Source: Arthrobacter livingstonensis (lineage in GTDB: Bacteria > Actinomycetota > Actinomycetes > Actinomycetales > Micrococcaceae). Taken from it: DNA of 64,000 bases. The notes beneath the pieces were generated by a model that saw only the letters and a program-made list of their open reading frames with translations, did no database searches and was not told where the DNA came from. Of the stretch, positions 43,937 to 53,326 are shown in pieces (positions within the stretch are counted from its first letter, which is position 1; the number at the start of each line of letters is the position of its first letter). Both the position numbers and the translations under genes were made by a program. The stretch covers positions 1-64,000 of the forward strand of contig NZ_QJVD01000019.1 in NCBI RefSeq assembly GCF_003219815.1. Direction: 5' to 3'.

Positions 43937-45330
43937 TAGTTTCTCCTCAGCGCCAGCTCGAGGTCACGCTGCAGCGTGGACATGGCGGGTTTAATATTGG
44001 CTGCGGATCCGGTCACGGCACCCAGGACATTCTTGATCAGTGCACTTTCAACCGCGGCTTGCTGAGGCGGGGCCGGAATGGGCCCGGAACTGGGAAACTC
44101 GTCCAATGTGTCGTAGAAGACCTTCCAGTGGGCTGGCCCCTTACCCGCATACAGGGCCTCGTTCACCATGGACCGTCGGGTCGGGGTCGTGGTGGGCAAT
44201 GGCATGGCCAATTCCATGGCTTCTTTGGTGGCGCAGAACTTGATCCATTCCCAGGCCTCGTCCTTGCGGGTGGAGGTCTTCATGATGGCATAGCCGGCCG
44301 CACCGAATTGGTGCCGCTGGGTGCGCCACTTGGGGAAGAACTGCACGTCGAAGGCATCTTCTGCCATACCAGCCTCATGCAGCCCCTCGACCCAATAGCC
44401 GCCTGCAGGAGTTGTGCCAATGAGTCCGGAAGCGAACTGCGCCACCAGCTCGTTGCCGCCGCCTTGGGCCGGGCTGGTACCCAGGCCTTCAGCCACCAAG
44501 GTACGCAAGAATTCGAAGCTCTCCGCAACACGCGGGTCCTCGGCGTTGGGTTCCAGCCATTGATAGCCTCCGGAGCGCATGCCGCGAGTGGGATCGTTCG
44601 CGTAGAACTTGTCCCAAAACCAACTGCCGCCGGTACTGCGGGTTTCCTTCAGGAAGCTCGTGTCATTGACGTACAGCCACGGCACCACTCCTCCGAAGAG
44701 CCTGTTGGTCCAGTAATACGGAACAAACTGCTTACCACCGGTTTTCTTCATGGCCGTTAGTGAATTGTAGAAGTCGTCGTGCGTCCAGTGGTCCCCCGGA
44801 CGCGCCAAGCCTGCCTTTTCAAACGCTCCCGTGTTCATGTACATGTTGGCGCTGTTGAAATCCATCGGGAGTTGGAACAAGCTGCCCTGATACATGAACG
44901 CTTCAATCAACGAAGGATGCACATCATCGAAGTAGTCCTGTATTTCTTGCTGGTCCCGCTGTACGAACGCGTCCAGCGGTTCGGCCAGCCGCTCCGCAAA
45001 CAGCTGTGCACCTTCGGTCGCCACCAACACCACATCCGGGGAGGTCCCTGCCGCAACCATGGTGAGGATCTTCGCAAAGAAGTCCCCCCAGTCAGCACCT
45101 TGGATAGCCTGGATCCTGACTTTGATGTTTGGGTTGGCTGCCGAAAACGCCTTCACCAAATTGACTCGACTCGCAGCATCTTGGGCATTGCCAAGGATGG
45201 CAACATTGAGGGATTCCGATCCTCTTCCGGGGATGTCAGCCCCAGTCAGTCGGGGCCAGCTTGCCCCGACGGCACCGACCGCTCCAACACCTAGCAAACT
45301 CAATGCCAGTCGTCTTGATACGTCACTCAT
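43936..45330 (-). CDS. ABC sugar-binding protein, Tat-type signal without lipobox
   Basis: Predicted 464-residue family-1 solute-binding protein. The N-terminus has a twin-arginine stretch SRRLALSLLGVGAVGAVGAS but no cysteine, so the usual lipid anchor of Gram-positive binding proteins is absent. The mature part has typical features (PNIKVRIQAIQGADWGDFF; SPDVVLVATEGAQLF; TAPAGGYW-like LIGTTPAGGYW). ATG 45330 is chosen because GGGAGG precedes it. It is first in the operon, downstream of two LacI-type operators. With GH32 in the operon, a fructoside ligand is likely. Confidence 0.85.
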   Translation of the reverse strand: MSDVSRRLALSLLGVGAVGAVGASWPRLTGADIPGRGSESLNVAILGNAQDAASRVNLVKAFSAANPNIKVRIQAIQGADWGDFFAKILTMVAAGTSPDVVLVATEGAQLFAERLAEPLDAFVQRDQQEIQDYFDDVHPSLIEAFMYQGSLFQLPMDFNSANMYMNTGAFEKAGLARPGDHWTHDDFYNSLTAMKKTGGKQFVPYYWTNRLFGGVVPWLYVNDTSFLKETRSTGGSWFWDKFYANDPTRGMRSGGYQWLEPNAEDPRVAESFEFLRTLVAEGLGTSPAQGGGNELVAQFASGLIGTTPAGGYWVEGLHEAGMAEDAFDVQFFPKWRTQRHQFGAAGYAIMKTSTRKDEAWEWIKFCATKEAMELAMPLPTTTPTRRSMVNEALYAGKGPAHWKVFYDTLDEFPSSGPIPAPPQQAAVESALIKNVLGAVTGSAANIKPAMSTLQRDLELALRRN

Positions 45331-45348
45331 GTTGCCTCCCTGCAACTA

Positions 45349-45396
45349 CCTAACTCGTGTTAGGAAGCATGACAGGGGAACCTAACACGTGTCAAG
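45349..45396. promoter_or_regulatory. two LacI-type operators upstream of the fructoside importer
   Basis: CCTAACTCGTGTTAGG (45349-45364) and CCTAACACGTGTCAAG (45381-45396) with centres 32 bases apart, about three helical turns, which suits cooperative binding. A third copy lies before the LacI gene. Confidence 0.75.
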
Positions 45397-45510
45397 AGTG
45401 AGTCACATCTCAATTTTTTGGTTACCGCCAATCAGCCGGCCATTCCAACCGATATTGCTTCGTCGGATAAGCGGTCTAAATTCTCCGACCCAATACATCC
45501 AGGAAACTAT

Positions 45511-45710
45511 CGCCGCAGGTCAGCGACATATTCGATGCCGGACAGTCATCAAGAGTTTTCAACGTTTGTCACCCCGATGTCGACGTTATCGACCAATTCG
45601 AGTTGTCAAAACCCCTTCCTGGCTTTCGTTGTCGCGACACGTGCATGACAATGGATGGTACTGAAGAGTCGACAATTGTCACTCAATTTAATGCGTTTCT
45701 AATGAGTCGG
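45511..45710. repeat. composite repeat D (attachment-like, internally deleted)
   Basis: It has CGCCGCAGGTCAGCGAC from the left part of the repeat, then jumps to the right part: CGTGCATGACAATGGATGG, GTACTGAAGAGTCG and the double motif AATTTAATG, TTTCTAATGAGTCGG (45685-45710). The T-arm core and the left TTTAATGAG motif are missing. It separates the sugar block from the defence block. Confidence 0.65.
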
Positions 45711-45883
45711 TCGGATTCCATTCTTGTGAGGAATCCGTTGCCTCCCGCCTCTGAATAATCTATCTGTCCAGCCAGTTATGAATGGTTGGCCATCGCCGAT
45801 TGTTAGCGGGCTTGAGTTCCGTGGCAACTTCAACAACGAGAATATGATTTACATTCTTATTCTGCCCCCAAGCTATGTTCCAT

Positions 45884-46549
45884 TCAAGGTTTAGTCTGCA
45901 GAGAACGACTGACCTTCTCATTTGCCCGGACCCAGGCAGCAACTTCAACCGAACGCAGTTCAATGAGATCCAGAATCTGCTCCAGTTCGGCGCTGAGGTT
46001 TCTGGCGAAAATCGGTTCGTGATGAGCCATGCGATTCCGCAGCTTTCTGATGACTTCCAGATCCGAGTAGATTCGAGCTCGGAGGTCCGAGTCAGCTGTC
46101 GCTGTCGAGTTAGGGAACAGCGAGAGTATATGGCCATCCCAAAGACGTGCATCGAACCTTTGCGTGAACATCTTTTGCCAAAACACGAACTTCAGTTCGG
46201 CAACGACTTTGCCAGTCGTGGTTTCTCTGGAGCGGACTGACACTAGTTCACTGCGTGGATTGAACCCACGTTGTGGAGACGGGAGACTGAATTCAAAGCT
46301 GTGATTCCATGGCCATCTGGTCCCATATACCGATTCCAGTGCATCAGCTACCACGTTCCTAGTCGAGACCTCGGCAAAGTGCATTGGTAACATGAGCGAC
46401 GACGCTGCGGCCGCATTCCACAGATAGAGCTGCACCGCAGTGTCGGAATCACCACTGCACGCTGCGAGGTAGGTTGAAAGCCTTGGAACGGACAGGACAG
46501 CCTGCATCTCAGTCAGGGTGGGTGATGATCCTGAAGTTGCGGAAGGCAT
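45884..46549 (-). CDS. Abi-like HEPN protein
   Basis: Predicted 221-residue protein resembling the abortive-infection (Abi) HEPN family. A conserved ending IRKLRNRMAHHEPIF (about 167-181) contains the RNase motif R171-N-x3-H176, and the middle reads LKFVFWQKMFTQRFDARLW, typical of this family. HEPN proteins of this kind cleave RNA once activated by phage infection. No cognate antitoxin gene is adjacent. The start is not fixed by a strong ribosome site. It lies at the left end of the defence block. Confidence 0.75.
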   Translation of the reverse strand: MPSATSGSSPTLTEMQAVLSVPRLSTYLAACSGDSDTAVQLYLWNAAAASSLMLPMHFAEVSTRNVVADALESVYGTRWPWNHSFEFSLPSPQRGFNPRSELVSVRSRETTTGKVVAELKFVFWQKMFTQRFDARLWDGHILSLFPNSTATADSDLRARIYSDLEVIRKLRNRMAHHEPIFARNLSAELEQILDLIELRSVEVAAWVRANEKVSRSLQTKP

Positions 46550-46623
46550 AACTCAACCGTACTATGGTTGTACGAGCTGTTGGACTAGTGGGCTTCGGCC
46601 TCCCCCATCAGACAATTGAATTC

Positions 46624-46654
46624 TGGAAGGACCCGTCACTTGGCGGGTCCTTCT
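46624..46654 (+). terminator. hairpin with T-run between defence genes
   Basis: Arms AAGGACCCG and CGGGTCCTT with an 8-base loop, followed by CTTTT in the plus direction. Both flanking genes run the other way, so its transcript is unclear; it may be a leftover from an earlier arrangement. Confidence 0.5.
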
Positions 46655-46765
46655 TTTGTCGCCGTCACCCCGCATTGGGAGTTCAGGCCTTTACGGTTGA
46701 CTGTCCGGAATCAACTCTCGGGCAGCTCATCGTCCGCCGTGGCGGCGAGGTCACCTGTGTTGCGG

Positions 46766-49700
46766 CTAGTCGGTTCGGAAGCCGCGGACAGCCTTTTGTC
46801 GTGCCTTGACGAGGGCTTCTTTGAGCAACGGCTCATAGATCTCTACGCCACGTCGGCCCAAACGGGCGATGTCGTCGTCTTTGAAAGTAGCGAGGTCGCG
46901 AAGGTTGTCGAGGGTAGCTGCATACCGTTCGTGCTCCTCGCCTGAGAAGGAGCCGGCTTCAAGGGTGCCGAGGAGGTCGTCGGTCTCTGGGCTGAGGGGC
47001 CGAAGCATCGTCGAGAGGGTTTCCAGCGGATAGCGGTAACCGAATTGAAACTGGAGAGCGCCGAGGAGGTCATGGATGGAGATGTTGAATGTGGATTCGC
47101 TGACCGTTTTGCGGATCCAGTCGGCGTCTTTTCCTGCGATGACCCAAAAGAGTTCGCCTGCTATTTCGGTGTCTGTGACTTGCTGCCAGAGCTCGCTCCG
47201 TTCAGCGGGTGTGAGGAGCCGGACCGGCTCTTTCCATTGCCCGAGGTCCCGGTGGCTACTGCGCGTCGGGGCCGTGGCGTGCATGGTAAAGACTTCGATG
47301 AAGATCTTTGGTGACGCCTTTGCGAGCGTATTTAACGCTTGGGTGTGGATGTGTTCATGTCTGCTGTTCTCAGGCACGGTGTAGGACTTCATGGCGTTGA
47401 GCCAGTCGGGGTCATCCGGCATGGGGTCGTTGTCGTAGAACCATTCGGCAGCCCAGAGCGCTGCCGCGGTCCCGCGAACTCGATCGTTTGGGTGCGTGAA
47501 GAGCGCATGTCTAGTCGGTTCGGGGGCTTCTTTGAGTACGAATGCTGACTCGAGTTGCTGGACGTCGCGGGGAGCTAGTTGGTCAACGACCTTTTGAACA
47601 AGGGCCGGGTTCGTCGAATCTTCGATGACTGCGCTGATGATTCCGTGTCGGCTGTTCGGGTCCGCGAGTAGTTGGTCGGCGATCTCGGGGGTGAGTTGGT
47701 TGGTGCGGACGCATACGTCGATGAGCGGTGTTGTTGATCCTGCAAGGCCATGGTCGATGGCCGCGGTGAGCCACTTGGTTGGTTCCGGGTTCGGCTGGTA
47801 AGCGAGACGTCTGAATACTTGCCAGATCCCGGTGGTTGCGTGGCTGGCGGTTGCTAGCTCCGGCTCGTGGGCGGTCAACCACCCCATAAGCACTTCAGGA
47901 GCCTGTTGTTTATACCAGGCGAGAGCCGTGTCCAGTGCAGCTTCTTTGCGGCGTCTGTTTTCCTCGTAGCCGGTCACACGCTCGTGTTCATTTGTAAGGG
48001 CTGCGAACAGTTTGTCAGGTTCATCGAGTCGGATATTGAGCGTTTTTGCCGTCTTGTTGAATCGGGCACGGGCGCCAGGTGTGACGACGAATGGAGCAAG
48101 GGTGTTCGCAATGCTTGCCGCAATGCGTTTGCCGGCGCGCACTTGGGTGCTATTGGCTTTGCCACCGAACGGGAGGGCCCAACCGTTCGCGATCCGCACC
48201 CATTGGTCGAGCAGATCGATTAGCTCGAGTTGAATCACAGGACTTAAATCGGGGAGACGCGGTGCGAATGTGGGCTGGATGGCGCCGTACAACTTTTCCA
48301 TATGGGGAGCGGCCCAAGTGAACGACTGGAACACAACCTGGTTCACGACCTCAGGGCTCATGTAGTTGCCGTCAAACGTCGGTGTGAGCACTTCGCAGGT
48401 GAATGCTGCCCAGATACTGTCGGTCAGTTCGGCGTCGGGAACAGACTGGAGAGCTTCGACGAGTTCCATGAGATCAGCGAGCTGGGGTTGGTCGCCGTTG
48501 CGCGCGTCTCGGACTTCTTGGACGAGTTTCCTAACCACCGGCTTGATGTCATGTCCTGTAGATTCAAGCGCCGAGAGCGTTTTGACGAAGATATCAACGA
48601 CACCGGAGACTTGGCGTTTCACGGCATCAGCGACGCGTGCGGCTAGCAGCTTGGCTTCATTCTCGAGGGTTGCGGAATACCCGTTATTGAGTGCTGTAGT
48701 GACGCAGGCTCGATGGATTTCTACGACGGCTTTCGCTTGTTCAGGGCCGAGCTGACCGAAGCTTCGTAAGAGTTCGACGTCCTTCTTGGTATTGGGCAGC
48801 ACGGCGATAAGTTCGCTCGTGGTCGGCACTCTTGGGCGAGTTGCGCCAAGGAGTTTCGTGTAGATCTGGGTCTGCATGATGTCGGCAGCTAGTTCAGGGA
48901 ATGTATCTTGGACATCACGCAGTCGCACAGGTGAGGCTGCCCCGGAGAAATAAACCTCGGAGGCAACGCTGGCGGCGATGAGTCGCGGTTGGACCCGGTA
49001 GGTCTGGGTGCGCTCGATTTGTTCGGACTCATAGTTGTAGAGCTTGTGGTCCTGAACATCGATGAGACCGGCGATCGCGACAGAACTTATAAGGCGCATC
49101 AGGTCAGGCTGCCGGATCTCGAGGAGGCCGGCCAGGCGGCGCAGCTGGTCATCGCTGACCTGGCCAAGCAGTGCCAAAGTGCCAAGCACATAGACTGCAT
49201 CTGCCGATGCGTTGGACCTGCGCAGGAAGGCGAAAATGTGGCCTCGCAGTGCGTTACCCGTCATTACGGAATCCCAGTCACCGTCGCGTACGAGCAAGTC
49301 GGCAAGGTTCAACGCCCAAGCTGGGCACCCGTCTGCTTGTGTAAGGAGATGCACGATCACCGAAAGTCTGGTGATGCCGTGTTCGCGGAGCAACGCTCCA
49401 AGTTCCTCGCGGGTGAGGAGGTCGACCTCCAGCTGGATTGAATTTGGGAGATGGTCCGAGACCTGGTCTCTTTCGTGCGGCCAGCACGTTGCGACGATGC
49501 GGTAGTTCAGTTTCTCCGCGTCGCGCAGTTGTATGAGCAGGTCAACGTCTTGGGGTCGTGTACCTGAGTCGTCGACCACGACCAGTGCAGGCCTAGCTTC
49601 GATGAGGTCGTCAAGAAGTCGTTCCGGCGTAGGATGCTGTTCGAGGAACAGGGCGCCGTCCAGTTTGCTGGCTACGTGGCTCTTTCCGACGCCTGGAACT

Positions 49701-50299
49701 CCGAATAAGATCACGTCGGAGTCAGACTCGTCAATGTCGGTGATGAGGGCGTCACGTCCGATGGACGACAGTTGTTGTTCGTCAGGGCGAGCTCCACGGG
49801 GTTGGCGCGAAAAGCTGAACGGTCCCCCTTCAATGTTGAGGATTTTGCGTCGCCAGTCGGGGTTCTCTCGGAACTGGTTCGCGAACCATGCTCGATCGTA
49901 GACCTGCACGAGTTCGCCGTCGAACTCTTTAGCAATACCTCTGAGCTTCTCGCGCTTCGACCTGTTCGCTTCGGCGAGGTTGACCACGACGACGCGCTGG
50001 ACGGGGACTTGGTTCTTCCGCATCGACCGTAGGCTGTCTCGCAGGCTCCTTTGCGCGCCGCTCCAACTCCGCGAGGACGTGATGATGAGACCGGTTGTCC
50101 GCGAGCCTTCAGTGATCTCAGCGTCAAGCCCGAAGTCCGTACCTCCCGTGATCGGTACAAGCCCGGGGTGTATAGGACTGAGTAAGGAGGTCGCACAGTC
50201 TTCAAAATCGTGAGGATTGATCCGTGCACGCATATCGGATAGGCGTTGGTCGATACGGTCGAGCAAGTTCACCTCAACCAACTCCGCGCTGACCCGCAT
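46766..50299 (-). CDS. large STAND-type NTPase with N-terminal nuclease-like domain
   Basis: Predicted 1177-residue protein. Residues about 25-110 resemble an Mrr-like PD-(D/E)xK nuclease fold (HDFEDCATSLL, GGTDFGLDAEI, GLIITSS), but the catalytic lysine is not visible, so the domain may be inactive or divergent. A P-loop NTPase follows: Walker A G200-S207 (GVPGVGKS), Walker B near 238-244 (ALVVVDD), then a winged-helix-like region up to about 450. The C-terminal 650 residues are helical, repeat-like, and suit a sensor. This domain order is that of STAND antiviral proteins (Avs-type), in which phage proteins bind the C-terminal part and activate the N-terminal effector. The match is by domain order, not by a known relative. 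Confidence 0.65.
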   Translation of the reverse strand: MRVSAELVEVNLLDRIDQRLSDMRARINPHDFEDCATSLLSPIHPGLVPITGGTDFGLDAEITEGSRTTGLIITSSRSWSGAQRSLRDSLRSMRKNQVPVQRVVVVNLAEANRSKREKLRGIAKEFDGELVQVYDRAWFANQFRENPDWRRKILNIEGGPFSFSRQPRGARPDEQQLSSIGRDALITDIDESDSDVILFGVPGVGKSHVASKLDGALFLEQHPTPERLLDDLIEARPALVVVDDSGTRPQDVDLLIQLRDAEKLNYRIVATCWPHERDQVSDHLPNSIQLEVDLLTREELGALLREHGITRLSVIVHLLTQADGCPAWALNLADLLVRDGDWDSVMTGNALRGHIFAFLRRSNASADAVYVLGTLALLGQVSDDQLRRLAGLLEIRQPDLMRLISSVAIAGLIDVQDHKLYNYESEQIERTQTYRVQPRLIAASVASEVYFSGAASPVRLRDVQDTFPELAADIMQTQIYTKLLGATRPRVPTTSELIAVLPNTKKDVELLRSFGQLGPEQAKAVVEIHRACVTTALNNGYSATLENEAKLLAARVADAVKRQVSGVVDIFVKTLSALESTGHDIKPVVRKLVQEVRDARNGDQPQLADLMELVEALQSVPDAELTDSIWAAFTCEVLTPTFDGNYMSPEVVNQVVFQSFTWAAPHMEKLYGAIQPTFAPRLPDLSPVIQLELIDLLDQWVRIANGWALPFGGKANSTQVRAGKRIAASIANTLAPFVVTPGARARFNKTAKTLNIRLDEPDKLFAALTNEHERVTGYEENRRRKEAALDTALAWYKQQAPEVLMGWLTAHEPELATASHATTGIWQVFRRLAYQPNPEPTKWLTAAIDHGLAGSTTPLIDVCVRTNQLTPEIADQLLADPNSRHGIISAVIEDSTNPALVQKVVDQLAPRDVQQLESAFVLKEAPEPTRHALFTHPNDRVRGTAAALWAAEWFYDNDPMPDDPDWLNAMKSYTVPENSRHEHIHTQALNTLAKASPKIFIEVFTMHATAPTRSSHRDLGQWKEPVRLLTPAERSELWQQVTDTEIAGELFWVIAGKDADWIRKTVSESTFNISIHDLLGALQFQFGYRYPLETLSTMLRPLSPETDDLLGTLEAGSFSGEEHERYAATLDNLRDLATFKDDDIARLGRRGVEIYEPLLKEALVKARQKAVRGFRTD

Positions 50300-50624
50300 T
50301 TGAAGTTGTCCTCACGTCGGGCCCGGCCACCAGTTCCTCTCCCAGCCAAGGGAATAGAGCGTCAGTAAGGGCAGCCGATGTCGGCGGGCGCAGGTGGTGC
50401 AGGAACATGCGGGGTCTCCATACATCTCATAGGAGTGATGTGCTGTGGTCGTGCCAATGTACGACACACGTCCAGCCTATGTGGCCCCCAGCATGGTTTG
50501 TGTACCTCAGCCATTTACGTCCATGCACCAAGCACCAAGCACAATGCTGCAGATGATGACGGCAGGTTCAGGCCCGATATGAGTCCTTGCCAATTGTTCG
50601 CTTGCATATGGCAGAATTCAACGA
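50300..50624. other. divergent promoter region of the STAND and HEPN-RES genes
   Basis: About 325 bases that must contain the divergent promoters. I see no inverted repeat that I can defend and no third gene. Confidence 0.4.
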
Positions 50625-51941
50625 ATGAGCCAAATGGACGATATGGAGGCAATGTACGCGCGTGGATACAGAGAAGCCGAAGGTGGCATCTGCTTAATCC
50701 ATATCTTGGAACCATTCATCGTGGCTGATCTAGAGTCCCAATCCGTCGACGGCAAGTGCCAGATCTGCTCAGAAGTATCTTCAGCGGCAAACCCAATCGT
50801 GGAATTTCAGGCCGTCCAGTCCATCGTCATGGAGCTCATAACAAGCCACTACCAGCCCGAAACTGACTCCGGGGCCATTTGGGATGGTCAACGCTACGGA
50901 CCAGAGGTTTACGACCCCCCAGACATCACATATGACTTCTGTACCGATGTTTTCCAAAGCGAAGTTGAAGACGAAATTATTGAGCTTCTAGTGGAGGCGT
51001 TCGTTGTCGATGAATGGACGACGTCAGATTCCGAGTCCTTGGAGACAGCTCAATTCGGATGGGAACAGTTCGTTTCGGATGTCCGGTTCGAGTCCCGATT
51101 CGTCTTTCTACGTGAGTTCTCGCTCGACTCCGTTGGCGCTCCGCACAGATCGGCGGATTTCCTGTGGTCACTTCTTCCCTATGTCGACGATCCAAGTCTT
51201 TCGCTAGTTACTGAGATTCCGGCGGAAACGGCGTTTTACCGAGGTCGGCTGGTCAAGGACAGATGGTCGACACTTGCGGGGGCCAAAGCGCTGGGCCCTG
51301 CTCCTGCTGAGAAAGCTTCGCCCAACCGGATGAGCCCCGAAGGCGTCCCCATGTTCTACGGATCGGCTACACCTGAGACCGCCATCCGAGAAATCGCGGC
51401 GCATGGAACTCTCGAATTTGCGCGGATTGGCGCATTTCGAAACCGCCGGGCTCTCACCGTTCTAGACCTCACAAAGCTGCCAGTGTTGCCAAGTCTCTTC
51501 GACAAGAGTCAGCGAAGAACCCACGGCGTAGCGCGGTTCTTCAAACAATTCACGGAAAATGTTACCGAACCAGTTCGACCCGATGGACGCGCACACCTCC
51601 ACTACGTTCCTACACAGGTAGTGACAGAATTCTTCCGATGGGTTCCCAAGACGAAGATTGACGGCATCAAGCTACCTAGCGCCCAAGATCAATCTGAAAC
51701 GTTCGTACTTTTTCTGACGGCCGACCATGTCTCAGATTTCGAAAATGTTGAGCTCGATGGCGCCCCAAAGATCGGCGTAAATCCGGGAATCGACAAGTCG
51801 CGGAAGCCCTTTATCAATCTCACGGAATTGCCCGTAGTAACTCCGCTACTGACTCTGAAAAGCGAAGAAGTTCACACCTACAAGGTCCTCCGCCACATCG
51901 AGGTCGAGCGCGTTGAACCTGGGACAACGCCATTCAACTAA
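50625..51941 (+). CDS. HEPN-RES domain toxin-like protein
   Basis: Predicted 438-residue cytoplasmic protein. The N-terminal part (about 1-190) corresponds to the HEPN/RES N-terminal domain, with a possible zinc pair CQIC (45-48). Residues about 195-420 are a RES domain: AFYRGRL (R206), RMSPEGVPMFYGSATPETAIREI (R235, Y245, E251, E256) and HYVPTQVVTEFFRW. RES proteins degrade NAD+ and stop growth. Free-standing HEPN-RES proteins without a Xre-type antitoxin are common in defence islands, and no antitoxin is adjacent here, so control is probably internal. ATG 50625 is a tentative start. Confidence 0.8.
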   Translation: MSQMDDMEAMYARGYREAEGGICLIHILEPFIVADLESQSVDGKCQICSEVSSAANPIVEFQAVQSIVMELITSHYQPETDSGAIWDGQRYGPEVYDPPDITYDFCTDVFQSEVEDEIIELLVEAFVVDEWTTSDSESLETAQFGWEQFVSDVRFESRFVFLREFSLDSVGAPHRSADFLWSLLPYVDDPSLSLVTEIPAETAFYRGRLVKDRWSTLAGAKALGPAPAEKASPNRMSPEGVPMFYGSATPETAIREIAAHGTLEFARIGAFRNRRALTVLDLTKLPVLPSLFDKSQRRTHGVARFFKQFTENVTEPVRPDGRAHLHYVPTQVVTEFFRWVPKTKIDGIKLPSAQDQSETFVLFLTADHVSDFENVELDGAPKIGVNPGIDKSRKPFINLTELPVVTPLLTLKSEEVHTYKVLRHIEVERVEPGTTPFN

Positions 51942-52142
51942 GGCATTCTTTCGGCACGACCGATTCCGGCTGACGCCTCAGACAAACTTGCGCGGCGAAT
52001 TACCCGGCTATTGTGTATCCGGTTAGCTCAGGTTCGCCGGGTGGTGCCGGGCCCTTGTGCCATTACGGAATCAAACACCTCTCGAATCGAGAATTTTGAG
52101 GTGTATTACTGATGTGAGACAGTCTTTGAAAGGATTGTTCCC

Positions 52143-52433
52143 ATGTCTTCTCGACCAACCTATTCCGATGAGTTCAAAGCTGATGCTGTTGCCTTGGCTG
52201 AATCCTCTGGCCGCCCTTTAGCTCTTGTAGCTGCTGAACTCGGCATCTCCCTGACCGCACTCAAACGCTGGATCAAGCTCTCCCATGAGGGCCACGAAGG
52301 CGGCGGCCGGAAACCTGATTTACCCGTGGATACCGCTAAATACAAGGCCATGGAAGTGCGGCTACGTGAGCTTGAACGGGAGAATGAATTCCTAAAAAAA
52401 GTTTCAGCGTTCTTCGCCAAAGAACAACGGTAG
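52143..52433 (+). CDS. IS3-family transposase OrfA
   Basis: 96-residue DNA-binding protein with helix-turn-helix (FKADAVALAESSGRPL, AAELGISLTALKRWI) and a C-terminal leucine zipper (VRLRELERENEFLKK). The run CTAAAAAAAG near its end is a classical -1 frameshift site that fuses it to OrfB. Confidence 0.85.
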   Translation: MSSRPTYSDEFKADAVALAESSGRPLALVAAELGISLTALKRWIKLSHEGHEGGGRKPDLPVDTAKYKAMEVRLRELERENEFLKKVSAFFAKEQR

Positions 52434-52489
52434 ATGACCTCTATCGTCTTGTTCAGCAGCAGGAGAACGCTGGAGAAAAAGTAGCCTGG

Positions 52490-53326
52490 ATGTGCCGAGA
52501 ACTACGCGTCCCACGGTCGTCGTATTATCGCTGGAAAGAAGCAACAGATACGCCCACAACCATTCGCCACCGGGAGCTGACCGATCAGGTGGAGACTGTC
52601 TTTAAATCCTCCGACGGGATCTTTGGCCACCGCATGGTCCACGCAAAACTCAACACAGCCGGTGTTGATATCTCCGTGGGAACGGTGGCCTCGATCATGG
52701 CAGAGAATGGCTGGGCAGCCAGACGAATGCGGGCTTTCAAACGCACCACCATCCCCTCAGACCCGGAGAAAGTCTTCAAAGACTTGATCGGCCGAGACTT
52801 CACCGCTGCAACCCCAGGCACCCGCCTAGTCGGCGACATCACCTACTTGCGCACCGGTGAGGGGTGGCTGTACCTGGCCACCGTCATCGACCTATGCACC
52901 CGCATGATCGTTGGCTGGGCCATGGCAGATCACATGCGTGCCTCCCTGTGTGTCAGCGCGCTGACGATGGCCAGAGACCGCGGCCATCTACAACGTGGTG
53001 GAATTTTTCACAGCGATCATGGCGTGCAATACACCTCCCGTGAACTTGGATCCTGGTGCACTGGCAACAGCATCCGCCAGTCCATGGGAGCCAAGGGCGT
53101 ATGTTGGGATAATGCCGTGGCTGAGTCAGTCTTCTCGTCCCTGAAGAACGAGTTCTACCACCACTACAGCTTTGACACCCGCCAAGAAGCCAGGCGGGCC
53201 ACCATGCGCTACATCGAGGTTTTCTACAACCGGTGGAGACCACACACCCACAATGACGGCCTACCGCCGGCAACGGCCATGGCCAACTTCACCACCCAAA
53301 ACCAGAAACAACACCTCGCTGCCTAA
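52490..53326 (+). CDS. IS3-family transposase OrfB
   Basis: 278-residue DDE integrase domain, active as an OrfAB fusion made by -1 frameshifting at about 52393-52400. The catalytic triad is visible: D in LVGDITYLR, D in FHSDHGVQYT, and E in NAVAESVFSSLKNEF. In the frameshifted frame, coding begins directly after the slip site with FSVLRQRTTVDDLYRLVQQ. Intact. Confidence 0.85.
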   Translation: MCRELRVPRSSYYRWKEATDTPTTIRHRELTDQVETVFKSSDGIFGHRMVHAKLNTAGVDISVGTVASIMAENGWAARRMRAFKRTTIPSDPEKVFKDLIGRDFTAATPGTRLVGDITYLRTGEGWLYLATVIDLCTRMIVGWAMADHMRASLCVSALTMARDRGHLQRGGIFHSDHGVQYTSRELGSWCTGNSIRQSMGAKGVCWDNAVAESVFSSLKNEFYHHYSFDTRQEARRATMRYIEVFYNRWRPHTHNDGLPPATAMANFTTQNQKQHLAA

